Shown in pieces: positions 44,052 through 56,200 of a DNA stretch of 64,000 bases. Source of the stretch: Oegoconia quadripuncta (lineage: Eukaryota > Arthropoda > Insecta > Lepidoptera > Autostichidae); NCBI GenBank assembly GCA_949316235.1, contig OX438751.1:16926801-16990800 (forward strand), written 5' to 3'. Each line of letters begins with the position of its first letter. The first letter of the stretch is position 1. The notes under the pieces were generated by a model. It saw only the letters and a list, made by a program, of their open reading frames with translations. It was not told the DNA's origin and made no database searches. Position numbers and translations under genes: made by a program.

Positions 44052-47000
44052 ATGGCAGAAGTATCAACTGAAAAATTGTCAAAGAAGTGAGTATCTGTGA
44101 TTGATGGCTGATGATAGCAAACATGCTCACCACGAAGATTTCTATTGCATTGTCATTCGGTGCCTTTAGACCTAAATTTAACCCGAACCAATTCAGAAAA
44201 TCTTCTACAATAAGCAAAGGGTTGGTTAAATACTTATTTTGTTAATTTGTGGGTGTTGTCACTCAACTGTATTTTGTTTTAATTCGTAGTGAACTAAAGC
44301 GTCGTCTGAAAGCGGAACAAAAACTAAAAGAGAAGGCTGAAAAGGCGTCGCAACCTGCTGTATCAGCGGTTGAGAAGAAAGTTTCTAAATCTGAAGAGGA
44401 AATCAGTCCAAATGAGTATTATAAATTGAGAACAGCTGCAATTGCAGCTCTTAAAAATGGACCTAAAGAGGACCACCCGTATCCTCATAAATTTAACGTC
44501 ACGATTTCGTTGGAAGAGTTTATTGAAAAGTACAATAACCTTAATGATGGAGAGGTTCTTGAGAACTCCACCATCTCAGTTGCTGGAAGAGTACACTCCA
44601 TTAGAGAGTCTGGGTCTAAACTTATATTTTATGATTTAAGAGGTGAAGGTGTTAAACTTCAGGTCACTATAATAGTTTAAATAAGAATTATTTACATCCA
44701 TTCACTGCAAATTTCTAAATATGTAACATGGTATTTTTATGTAGGTCATTTTAACACTTTCAGGTAATGGCCAATGCTAAATTGTATGGTTCAGAAGACA
44801 AATTTGTTACTGATACAGATAAATTAAGACGTGGTGATATTATTGGTTGTATTGGTCATCCAGGAAAGACCAAGAAAGGTGAACTGTCAATTATACCAAA
44901 AAGTATTAAATTACTCTCACCATGTCTGCACATGCTGCCTCATCTGCATTTTGGCCTAAAGGATAAAGAAACTAGGTTTAGGAAAAGATATTTAGATCTT
45001 ATTTTGAATGATAAGGTTGGTATGAATCACCTAGCTTACTATGCATTAGTAATAATCTTTATCTTTACGCAATATTTAACCTTCTCTTCAGGTAAGACAA
45101 ATATTCTACACAAGAGCAAAAATAATAGCATATGTCAGAAGGTTTTTGGATAACTTGGGTTTTCTAGAAATTGAGACCCCAATGATGAACATGATTCCTG
45201 GGGGAGCTACAGCTAAACCTTTCATTACACATCACAATGATTTAAACATGGACCTGTACATGAGAATAGCCCCAGAGTTATACCACAAAATGCTTGTAGT
45301 GGGTGGTCTGGACAGGGTATATGAGGTTGGAAGGCAATTTCGAAATGAAGGTATTGACTTGACACACAACCCTGAATTTACTACATGTGAATTCTACATG
45401 GCTTATGCTGATTACCATGATGTTATGAATATTACTGAGAGTATGGTAGCCGGGATGGTAAAAAATATTCATGGCACTTATAAGGTAACATAATTAAATC
45501 ATTTAAAATGTTGCATTGAATGAGATTATTACATGTTATTGGACACCCAATTTTTTCTTTTCAGATTAAGTACCACCCTGATGGTCCTGAAAATGAAGAA
45601 GTAGAAATCGATTTCACTCCACCATTTGCACGAGTGCCCATGATCCCTAGTTTGGAAAAAATATTGAATATCAAATTACCTCCAGCTGATAAATTCAATA
45701 CTCCTGAAGTTAATACTCTTCTAAGTGAGCTATGTGCACAGCATGAGGTATTATATCATTATTTAATAAAGAACCTACTTAAATCATTGACTCAATGTCC
45801 ACAGGGATAATACATATATCATGTACTTATCTTTCTTTCCAATCAATTCAAATTCCATTCAATCCATTTCTGCGATAATGCTGCTATGAAATATACTTTC
45901 ATATTTTATGTAACAGCTCTATTATAATTTGTACAAAACTTGTTTAATAGGTGGAATGTCCACCACCAAGAACTACAGCAAGACTACTTGATAAATTGGT
46001 AGGGGAGTTCCTTGAAGAGAAATGTATCAACCCAACTTTCATAACAGATCACCCACAGATTATGAGCCCATTATCCAAATATCATAGGGATTTCCCTGGC
46101 CTCACTGAACGGTATGTACTATTAGCGAAGACCATTTACTTGTATGAGCTTTAACAATGGAAAATTTCAACTAGCATCTTTTGATTCAATTATAATAAAA
46201 ACACAATGATAAATTTATAACTTCATGTATATTTATAACTTATGCAACCAATCATACAGTACAATGTAACATTCAAGAGATATAGCCATTTTAATATTAT
46301 CGTTGCAGTTGGTCAGGTCAACACTTTATATATAGACTAATTAATGCATTGTCTTATCTGTTCATTCACTTGACATTGCACATTGATAAAAAAAAAACTC
46401 GCAAAATTATTTATACCTCTGATTTAGATTCGAACTCTTTGTGATGAAGAAAGAAATATGCAATGCCTATACAGAGTTAAATGACCCAGCAGTCCAGAGG
46501 GAACGTTTTGAACAGCAGACCATGGATCGTGCTGCTGGTGATGATGAGGCGCCACCAGCTGATGAAGGATTCTGCACCGCACTAGAATACGGACTACCAC
46601 CAACTGGAGGATGGGGCATGGGAATTGATCGCCTAACTATGTTTCTTACTGACTGTAATAACATTAAGGTCTGTTGTCTTCTAGCGTCTAAATATGTATA
46701 ACTAGACAAGCCATCCATGGATACTAAAGAATTTATTAAAAACATGGCTGAGTGAAAATGCTAACTGCAAAGCAAATCTAAACTCTAGGCTATCTAGGCT
46801 ATATTTCTGTGCTGAAAAAAATTATATTTGACATTATGGCAACTAGTAGCCGCCTTACTTATTATCATCACCTATCCTATGTTACCCGCTGTGTACCACG
46901 AGGAATCTGGCGATGCCTCATTTAGTAAAATCGCTTCGGCCACTTGCCTGCGACAGGAATAATAAACTCGCATAGTTACATACATAAATAATGAACGCCT

Positions 47001-47149
47001 AGCACTCCTGTTTTGAAGCAGTTGTGTAATATTAATGAACTTTTTTCCAGGAGGTGTTATTATTCCCTGCTATGAAGCCAGATGATCCCAACAAGAATAT
47101 TGTGGAAGAGGAAAATACAGCAGACAAACCCATCACAAATGGTGCATAA
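44052..47149 (+). CDS. LysRS: Lysyl-tRNA synthetase, cytosolic form (8 exons, 578 aa)
   Basis: Exons: 44052-44086, 44290-44662, 44764-45015, 45092-45484, 45565-45747, 45951-46111, 46428-46668, 47051-47149; 1737 nt with matching phases. It charges tRNA-Lys with lysine using ATP. It has a Lys-rich helical N-terminal appendage (residues about 10-60), an OB-fold anticodon-binding domain (about 105-200) and a class II catalytic core. Motif 1 is FLEIETP (244-250), motif 2 [15 protein letters not shown] (303-317), motif 3 [14 protein letters not shown] (526-539). The length fits animal LysRS. Two donors are unusual (GTCACT after exon 2, GTTGGT after exon 3), yet the protein reads straight across. 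An alternative first exon in intron 1 would give a mitochondrial form. Confidence 0.96.
44123..44220 (+). CDS. LysRS: Alternative first exon of LysRS encoding a mitochondrial presequence
   Basis: Inside intron 1 an ATG opens a 98-nt frame ending at a GTTGGT donor, the same donor used by exon 3. It ends in phase 2, exactly what exon 2 (44290) needs. The 32 residues start [18 protein letters not shown] and continue [14 protein letters not shown]. They have six basic residues, no acidic ones, and many Ser/Thr and hydrophobics, the profile of a mitochondrial targeting peptide. The joined protein would be 599 aa. Human KARS1 is known to make cytosolic and mitochondrial enzymes by alternative use of an early exon; the use of this exon here is inferred. 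Joining exon 1 to an AG just upstream would instead give a frame that stops, so a separate transcription start is more likely. Confidence 0.75.
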
Positions 47150-47243
47150 TTTCCTTACATACCTATATACAATAGGTACATAAGGAAACTATTGTGGAGT
47201 TTGCCCCTTTTGGTCTTTCTAATAACTGTTCTATTGTGCTTCT

Positions 47244-47249
47244 AATAAA
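47244..47249 (+). terminator. Candidate poly(A) signal of LysRS
   Basis: AATAAA 95 bp after the stop codon, the first canonical one. Confidence 0.65.
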
Positions 47250-47432
47250 TTATTGAAACAATTTGTACCTTTTATATTTCACCGAGTATTTGGGGACATG
47301 TGAAGTTGCTTCTCCTACCACAGATGATTTCCCTTAGGTGGTAGTAGCTTGCACATATTGACTGATAGAGAATTTCCAATAGATATAAATCGACATTCAA
47401 CAAATGATATCAATGTAGGTATCTTACGTTCA

Positions 47433-47634
47433 TCCTTCCACACTAAGCAACTAGGCTTGTATTATGTATATCAATCAGATGGTTGGATAAACTACCACAA
47501 ATACATTTTTTTTTGTAAATGAATACACATAAATGAAACATCCATAACTCTGGTACAAATGTCCTGGCGGGATTCGAACCCGCGACTTTTGTAGCATTCA
47601 GAGTTTCTAACCACTACACCAAACAGGGTCGTCG
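47433..47634 (-). mobile_element. tRNA-derived SINE family C, copy 2 (uninterrupted)
   Basis: On the minus strand: A box TGGTGTAGTGGTTAG, B box GGTTCGAATCCCGC, then the tail ending in the AGATGGTTGGATAAAC region and CCTAGTTGCTTAGTGTGGAA. Gives the uninterrupted order for the copy at 26626. Confidence 0.8.
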
Positions 47635-50272
47635 TATATCAGTAGATGCCCTCTAAAACCTTTAACAGTTATAAACTAAATGGCAGTATTTATACGGAGA
47701 AGCCAAAAGGAGAGTATAATGTATTCAACGCGTTTGCATGTACCACCTACCTACAGCCTCTTAAACACCAAAGCCGATTTAGACAAATGAGTCCCGGGAG
47801 TCATTACGAGTATTTGACGTCATGATGGATTCAATGGTAGCGGACGTTAGTAGCCATTTTGTCACATTTGACAACATGACCATCCTGCTGCTGACTATAC
47901 ATATGTAGGTAAATGCCACAGACCATGCGATATTTAAACCATAACAATTGATCAAATGTAGGCAGGCCAGTATGGACTATAAAATTAATTGTTCACAGTA
48001 TGTCGATTCCCAGGTCGTCGACGTGGCATTATTAAGGCTCATAACGTCCATTTCCTAGCATACCGACCGAGCATTACGTCGATTGCCCATTACGTTAACT
48101 CAATTGGAAAACATGTGTGCAGCGCTACTCTTTCAAATAGCTGTCGTAAGTGACTGTACCGATTTGACATAGTCAGATTGACGTAATAATGAAAGGGCAT
48201 ACATAGCAGACAGATTTGGTAACCTTAGTCTCCACTCTCATCCCTAAAATCAGATAAATAATTCAAAAAAAATATCAACAGATGGCGCTAAGGGTATGAA
48301 TCTGTAATTAACGATTACGCAATTTAAACAAAACATTATAACAATGGAATAAAATGAAGAAATGAGGCTTCTTCAAAAATATATTATATTTAATTATAAT
48401 TAATTATAACGTTTTGGTCATAATAAATGCAAATGTAAGTGTGTTAAATATATAGCATCGTCAACACTCCGTATGTGGTACCGCGACCCATCCTTTCAGC
48501 AAAGGAGGTGCACAGTAAGTTTGTAATCACAAAATTTACCCGGTCTAACTAATACCACAGAATAGAAAATAGTACTAACGCTAATACCAAAATACTTGGT
48601 GTATAGGATATGGAACTAAAGGCTTATTTTTCGGAATGTAGCTGTGCTTTACTAGTAAGCAGATTTTTACAGGGGATCGCTATGATTTGACTAAATGTTT
48701 ATAACTATAGGTACCCAGTTTTGTAGACGGCCCTAGTGTCGCTGTACTGGGTGGCGCTATGCTGGTGCTATAGTTGTAATACTTGTCAAGTATAGACCAC
48801 ATGATTTCTATGGAACGATGAATTTCATTTGGTATTATTCTCAGAAGAGGATGCGCGAAACCTAATATGTCAATTTATGGCGTTTTAATGAGAAAGTTAA
48901 TAATTTTTGAGATTATTTAACTTCTCGGTGCTATGAAATCATGACTACACGATAAATCGTGCATATTCCAATTTTACCGTGCATTAAAAGAAATGGCTAA
49001 ATCTGTGTGCAATCAGTTTTCAGTACTAAATTCTAATTGCTGAGATCCAGCTGTGGCGCTGCTGCGACGACGTCAATTAAATAAATTTTATTTTTCAATT
49101 ATGGAAGGTACATTCTAGCAGCGGCACCATTTTTCATTCATCTTTAATTACTTCCGAATTTAGTGGTGTTCGCAGTGGAATTTCAGCTTGTGCTAATGGC
49201 AAAAATAATATGACTAAATCTTCAGTGTACCTACTCAGATTTACGATATGTATTACAATTAATGGGATATACTTGTGGCGCTACTGGAACGGCGTCGTTG
49301 CAGCAACGCCACCCGACCCCCTTCTATTTCCGAAGCCTGTGATGGGAAAAAATCAAGACGATTTCTACACGATTTGTAAAAAATGTCATATAAATTTAAT
49401 GCAAATCGGATATCGTGGCGCTGCTGGGACGATGCACACGAATAAGATAGGTACCTAATATAAAGAACAATCGAGTAAGTACATTTTTATTGGTTACCCA
49501 AGTTATATAGGTATCTAGTTTAGGTATATGAAGAACAAAATATTTTTACATTTTATGGGTGTGATTTAAATGTTTAGTAAATTGATGAAATTAATTTATA
49601 ATCTGTTCTAGACAAATTCTGATGAATGAGTTTAAAAAAGATGTTAGATATAATAATTGATTGATGTAGGCAGTAGGTAGGTACTCTACCTGTTCACAAC
49701 CATAAGTACCCTTTCGGATTTCAGTAATTTGCGAGAATCTCGCCATACCAATTATAATAGTAGTAATATTTTCATTTTGTAAACAAGGTCCAGCAAAACA
49801 AAATTTTGTAAATCACAATCTTATGGTAAATATCTAGATTTGTGATTGGTTTTTATTGTATAATAATAAAAAACAAAACTAGAGCCATTTCAAACTTTTC
49901 AATCATTATATTTATGGATTGCAATTGTATAGATTCCTATCTGAAATAAATATTAACGCAAATTTACCATGAAATTTTCAGCACAATAATAATAATTGGA
50001 TAGTGAAACAGGAGAAAAAATATCCACAATTTTTAACTATTTATAGGCTATTTGACAGATTGGTATCTGACACTTTATCAGCAGGTGGTGAAACTGACCC
50101 TAGGTCATTTAAATTGGTCTAGCCATTTACAATTGACCATGACAGCACTATATTTGTATAGCAGTTTGAGCTTGGCCAGACCCTTGTTGTTCAGAGGTAC
50201 CAGAAGGCAAGCAAACCAAAAATCTCGTGTTCCCTGTTCAAAATACTCTGTTTTTATGTACTGTTTTTATCA
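47635..50272. other. Intergenic between convergent LysRS and OTUD6, no gene recognised
   Basis: A GTGGCGCTGCTGxGACGA-type motif recurs at about 49053, 49275 and 49424 within AT-rich sequence. Frames at 49210 and 50052 show no domain and are taken as chance. OTUD6 poly(A) signals (TTTATT on plus) occur near 49850. Confidence 0.45.
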
Positions 50273-51127
50273 TCATTCTTGTTCACCATCTTCACTTGGA
50301 CAAGTAGAATTATAATGTTCACCTAAACTATACATATGCCTATGATAAGTAATTATCAATGGAGGACCCTCAAACTCTTTACCCTGTTCAATAGAACTAG
50401 GACCAGTGGCTTGTATAACATAAATAGGACATTTTAATGAATTTGATAGGGCTCGTATCTCTAACTGTCCTCCCCATACTTTTGTATTTATTATTTTCTC
50501 ACAATATTCATTAAACTCTTCATCAGTAAGCATATGACATGTATCAGGATGACTCATGAAAGGGATAAAATCGTCTTTATTCTGTTTCATGTAGGTAGAA
50601 ACATGTTTTCTAAGTTCGTCTACAGAAAGTGACATTTGACGCTGGAGTGCTAGTTGATGTGCAACAGCTTTGTACAAGCAATCCCCATCAGAAGGAATTA
50701 CAAATATCTTCAAAGTACTTTCTTTTAATCTTGCAGTTAAAGCTTGAAGTTCTCTGTGTCTAGGTCCTAGGATATTTTCTTTTTCTTGTAATTTTATCTG
50801 TTCTTCTCTTTCCTTCTCTTGTTGTGTTTTTTTAAATCTTTTTTTTTGAGCTTTAGACATTTTTATTTTTGATACCCCACTTTCCAAACTGTCCAGTGTT
50901 TCGTTTACAGGTTCACTAGTATCAATGACTTCAAGTTCTTGTTTATGCCGAATATCTAGTTCTGTTTCTAGTTTAGCGATTTCTGTAGAAAGTTCCTTTT
51001 TCTTTGACTTATCATTTTTGGCTGCCTTTTTCAATGCTTGAATTTGTGCCTGCAATTCCTTCTTTTCTTTTTTGTGTCTACTTTCTATGGCAGCTAATGA
51101 ATCACATGTGTCTTCCATTTTGATCAA
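50273..51127 (-). CDS. OTUD6B: OTUD6-type deubiquitinase, single exon (284 aa)
   Basis: Residues 1-140 form a Lys/Glu-rich coiled region (SRHKKEKKELQAQIQALKK, SKAQKKRFKK, QEKEREEQ) as in OTUD6 proteins. The OTU cysteine-protease domain follows. The catalytic Asp and Cys lie in PSDGDCLYKAV (D147, C150), the conserved VWGGQLEIRALS follows, and the catalytic His is in GEHYNS (H271). It removes ubiquitin from substrates; family members act around translation initiation and protein stability. It has no introns, while its neighbours have many; this could be its normal form in Lepidoptera or a retrocopy that replaced the parent. An alternative start is Met4 (MEDTC). It converges with LysRS and diverges from PAF-AH. 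Confidence 0.94.
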   Translation of the reverse strand: MIKMEDTCDSLAAIESRHKKEKKELQAQIQALKKAAKNDKSKKKELSTEIAKLETELDIRHKQELEVIDTSEPVNETLDSLESGVSKIKMSKAQKKRFKKTQQEKEREEQIKLQEKENILGPRHRELQALTARLKESTLKIFVIPSDGDCLYKAVAHQLALQRQMSLSVDELRKHVSTYMKQNKDDFIPFMSHPDTCHMLTDEEFNEYCEKIINTKVWGGQLEIRALSNSLKCPIYVIQATGPSSIEQGKEFEGPPLIITYHRHMYSLGEHYNSTCPSEDGEQE

Positions 51128-52834
51128 ATAATATCAAATAGTTGTTATCAAATACTCACAGCCTCTGCTCTGCCTTGCTTTGGAATCTCTTGATATCTAG
51201 TGAATAAGATGAGTAGGTACCTATGTGTGCGGTTATATAAAGGAATTTCTTGATTAATGTTGTTTTCTATACAATTGCTGGTATGCTTGGTATACAATGT
51301 CTAGGTATCTTTTCTACGATACAAACAATTATATGAAACTGAAAATAGACTCTAGAGAATGATCTGACATAGAAGGACAGAGTGAGCCTGAGTTGCCTTT
51401 GAATTGATGAAAGTTGAAAGAAGTGGGAGACCTCACCAAACAAATCAGAGAAGCACAGATTACTCACAGAGAAGAAAGTACATTAGACATTACACATAAA
51501 GACATTGACAACTAGTCAGGGTTACCAACTCCTCAAGAAATATCACTAAAACAACGAAATTCCACTAAATCTAATAATGAATAATACAAAATAAAATGTT
51601 ACACTCAAATATATGTATATCAGCCGGGTCTCCTACCCCTGTTTATTGAAAACACAAAAGACAATAACATTTCTTTTCATACACATTTCGTCTCCTCCGA
51701 ATATTTCAATTTAAAGTAAAAGAAAACAATGTTGTCGATTCGGATGTACGTACACAAACATACAAACTAAACTGGGTTTAGTCATGGAGGTCGAGTGCTA
51801 ACACGTTGAGCATAAAAAAATCGAATACGTTCAATTGCTGCGAACAATAGAGTAGTATTTTTTATGTACAGTGAAGATAATAAAAAATAAATATTCGCCC
51901 AAAGATTCAAAAATATGTATTCTATTTACGTGGTAACAAGGCCTGTATATGATTTTTGTGACTTTAGGTGAATACATATTGGCGACCATAATTTGATTGT
52001 TTCCATATTTTTCATTGTTACGTGACTTTTTCTGGCACTTTGTGGTGTATACATACCTTTGACCTTGACTGTACGTTATAATAGTTTTTATTTTACTTAT
52101 ATACATGCAGTATTTTCGAAGTTACGAGTACGGTAAAGACCACTTTTTAAATTTTCATGATTACGCGCGCTCCCTGCATGAAGTCACGGGGTCCGCGCGC
52201 CGCCCGTCATAGTTAAACTCAAACAAGGGCTTTTTGGCGGGAACTCGGCGAGTGAAGTAGCATTTTTCTTTATAAGTCTTAAAATTTGTGCATTCTAACT
52301 TTTGAAGCTTAATAATGGCAGAATATTGTGCAGCAAACGTTAGTGTTGGTGTACAGGTGAAGGGAAGTGTAAATTAAAGTGCGTAACGGAACTTTCGGGT
52401 TCCCACAAGAAGCCGCCAAAATCTTTTGTAAAGCATTCTGCCACTTTACTGAAGAATGACTTGACCGTGACTAGACTCTGTATACGACGAATTACTTGTT
52501 TTGATTGAGACTGACCTATAAACTGAAGAAATAAGATAAATAAAAATTTTCACTCGAAACTGGCAGTAATGTCCCTCGACAATGAGGTTGACTGGTTGCC
52601 ATCCTCAAAAATAAGAAGCAGAAGAAACTCAAACAAATGAAGAAACGCGCGCGCGCTTCTGTTTAAGTGTTGTAGGTAGAAATCTGTAAAAAAAATTGGG
52701 ATTATGTTTGTCTGAGGTTGATATAAAAATGCACAAGTATGAAATGATCTTCACAATAGAACGCAAGAGTTTCAGTTCCTATTGAATAAAAGCTTCTTAT
52801 AGCTGTCATCCTCTTCTTTCTGGAATCGAGTGCT
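51128..52834. other. Intergenic between divergent OTUD6 and PAF-AH
   Basis: Holds a single MITE family 2 end (about 51729-51780, GTTGTCGATTCGGATGTACG), a bit of SINE B tail (51785-51820), and a GC-richer promoter-like block at 52190-52330. No frame with a recognisable domain. Confidence 0.5.
52190..52330 (+). promoter_or_regulatory. Promoter-like block with E2F-type site
   Basis: TTTTGGCGGGAA (52232-52243) matches the E2F consensus inside a locally GC-rich stretch. An ATG at about 52316 opens a short frame MAEYCAANVSVGVQ ending at CAG-GTGAAG, a possible donor. No downstream exon of a recognisable protein was found. It could be a non-coding transcript, an upstream exon, or chance. Confidence 0.3.
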
Positions 52835-53002
52835 GTCGGCGTTTCTCAATCACGGCGAAACGGATGAATTTGTTATTTATGTACAACATACCCTGGATGA
52901 CATAGGATATTTTTTATCCCGATAAAGTGAAGTAGTTCCCGCGGGATAAATAAAGCGCGATTAAGTAATTCCATGCAGGCGAAGCAGCGTGCGGAACACT
53001 GG
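52835..53002 (-). repeat. RTE/LINE-tail-like repeat, copy 4
   Basis: TCAATCACGGCGAAACGGAT, TTTTTATCCCGATAAAGTGA and CAGGCGAAGCAGCGTGCGGA follow copy 3 at 33503-33733 in the same orientation. Confidence 0.75.
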
Positions 53003-53283
53003 TATATGTCTGCAGGTTGTCATTTCGATTTTACATCTAGCAACTGGAATTTAGCAGTTTTCTAGCAAGCAGCAAGTAGTCGTAGCGGGTTTTGAAAAAA
53101 TAATTTTGTAACACTGCTAGCTTTGCCTGTCCGGTCCGTCCCAGGCTGTCTACGGTCCCAGGACCAGAGCCGAATATTCTTATTAAAAAAAATGTCTGCC
53201 TGTCACTGTCAGTGAGCGTAAGCTTGAACATTGAATTTATTTCTATATAATTGTGATTATTTATTAGTAAAATACATACATCA

Positions 53284-56200
53284 ATGATGAATCCTTGTTC
53301 TTTACCTTCTCCTCAATTAGACAGTGATGGCGATGGAAGGTGGAATAGCATTGTTAGTTTCTCTTGATCAACTGCAGATCACCATCTACGTGGTTCTAAT
53401 TTAAATTTTTAGTTTACTCGTAGATGTATTTCTACTTTCCAACGCCGATTCATATTTGATAGTAATGTTTTTGTTCCAGCATAATAGATTCCTGTCGGAT
53501 GCAAAAGGGAAAGAAGCAGATGTAATTTTCATAGGAGATTCTATACTGCAAGCCTTAGAACATACTGAAGTGTGGAATCAGTGGTTTTCTCCTCTTCACT
53601 GTCTTAATTTTAGTATTCACAAGGACCAAACACAAAATGTTCTATGGCGTATTAAAAACGGGGAGCTTGATCATGTTGATCCTAAAGTAAGATGCTTGTA
53701 TGCCTTACCTACCTACATTACGAGAAACTGACCCCCCTCCAGCTTTATGAAATTTTATAGGACATTGAAGAAAAGAACCTTAATCTCACCATTTATTGTC
53801 TTTTAGCAGTGGATAATTTATTTTGTATCCACTTATCACCTTTACTTTTACTCAACTGTCCCAGTATGTAGATTTCTATGTTACGTCCTGTAGCCTAAAT
53901 GGCTTGACCGATTTTGAAAAGTGCAAGTGCAAGATTATGCTTCAAGTTGTTGCATTCTTCTTGGTTCCCAGAGTGTTATAGGTAAAAAATGCAACATGGT
54001 GTCTGCAATATACAAAATTTGCAGTCAGGATTGGCTTTAGTAGAAGTATAGGCATTGGAAATGGTTTAGAATATGCTACACTCTTTGAACTTTACAAACG
54101 TCTTATACTTCCTCTAGCCTCCCCAATAACATTAATGAAGATTTTCATCCATCGCTAGAAAGAAATATTTTGAACCACCTACAATTTGGTTCTGGCAATT
54201 TGCTTCCTGCTGCCATAATAACAAATGCTTGAACACATTTCCTCAATGGTTTTACCTCAATAAACATCTGGCTTAATTCTGCTTGCATTGATACATATTC
54301 ATGGTCAAGAACAAAGGGTAAAAATACAGTATTTTCTATTGAAAATTGGGTTACAGAAACTTAAATTTCCATAAGAAATTTCCATTATATTTTCAGGTAA
54401 TAGTGGTGCATGTTGGCACAAATAATGTTGAACATACACCAGAACAAGTGTGTGAGGGCATCTTAGAAATAGTCAGAACAATCCGGGAGAAACACCCAAG
54501 TGCTTATATAGTATTACCTGTAAGTATTTCCTTAAAACCACCATTGTATTGAAACTGGAATAAAGATTGTTAGGTTTATTCTTGCTCTAGTCATTTTGAG
54601 AAAAAAATTGTCTTTATTTGATTCTGTTTTCGTTAGCCATACTAAAAAGCGAACATAACAACAAGACTGTATCGTCAAATATAAATACATAATCATAACC
54701 AATTAAATTCTCTTTAATAATAATCCGGTTGTCAGAGATTTTTTTTTTTCTTCTATGTCTTGCTTGTTGCCATCTGTAGTCATAGCTACAATAATCAACA
54801 CTGGTGACCGCTTGCGCTGGTTATGTGTTCGGTTATGGAGAGAGATCCAGCGACCCTATTCCTCCACCCATGTGTGTCTTCGTCACTGAAATCTGGTCAG
54901 TAGACTGGTTACACTGTGCCTTCATTAATGTTTGAGTTGGCAGCAGTACCCCAGAGCTGAATACCATATGTCCATACTGGTTTTAGTATGATCTTGTATA
55001 TAGCAAGCTTACTTTCCTGTGATAACCTTGATTGCTTACCCAGTAACCAGCTCATATTTCTGACCTTGGTGTCCAGATGCTTTCTCTTTGACCATATGTG
55101 TTTTTGCCATGTTAGTCTTCTGTCCAGGTGTAAACCTAAGTATCTTACTACTTCTGCTTGGGGTATTTCTCGTCCATTGAGTTTGACTGGATGGCATGTT
55201 GGTTTCCTCAGTGTGAATGTCACGTGAGCCGATTTTTCGACATTTTCCTTCATTCTCCATGTTTGATACCACAAAGTCATCTGATCAAGGTTGTCCTGTA
55301 AATGTTTAGAAGCTTCGAACTCATTATTGTGTGTAGCCAGAATATCAGTATCATCTGCAAATGTCCCGGTCAGAGATAAGATAGCCAATGCCACAAATAG
55401 GGTTTCCGGGTCAGTACGCCTCCACCTTCGGCCGCATCTTCACTTTACATGAGGTGTGATTGAGGTCAAGTGTTAACGCGTTGTGCATAAAAAAAAAAAT
55501 TTTTCACAAACTTAACATCTCCTGCCAATTTTTGCACTTCCTTTCTGTCCACTACCCCAACAAGAACAGAATTCATACCTTCACTTTGAATGGCAACCAC
55601 ACGAAACTTACTGAATGATATTTATGGAGCTCTTAAATTAAAGAGGCGTTTGATACGGATTTCTATTGTTTGGCTGAAAATTATATGCAAACGGTATGTA
55701 GGCAAAAAAAAAACGTTTTGGTACAGTAGTGATGCTTCCAAAAGTCATCTTGTGTTCAAGAAACGTGCCTTTTTTATGCACAACAGGTTACCACTTGACT
55801 TCATTCACACCTGATGTGGACTATCATTAACAAGTAAAAAAAAAATTTTTGAAACCTGTTATTATCCTGCAATTTGCATTGACGTTAAGCTGGTGCTGCA
55901 AGGTAGAGTGTGATTTAATTGACATGAATGGACTATCTCCATTGGCACGTTCTACTTAACAGTAGAAATAGTAGAATGAACAGATCTTGAGGGGCTGTTT
56001 TCTTGAGAAAGAGAAGACATTTTTATGTTTCTATTTTATAATATAAGGCCAGCTGAAATCCTATTAGGATGTTTTTTAATTTGTTTAAATAAATTGATTT
56101 CTTGTTTTGCTGCTGGCATGTTCAAGTCATGATGCAGTTGTTAGTTGTTATATACCACTGTCCTTATGCAATTATGCGGAACATTTTAGATTGGAAGCAT

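Noticed and set aside
47560..47634. Minus-strand tRNA-like fold, considered as a real tRNA
   Set aside because: The same head with the same tail occurs three times in the window, so it is a SINE.
49210..49458. 82-codon frame with a Cys pair, considered as a zinc-finger fragment
   Set aside because: A single CxxC without partner residues; the stretch overlaps the repeated GTGGCGCT motif and has no homologous look.
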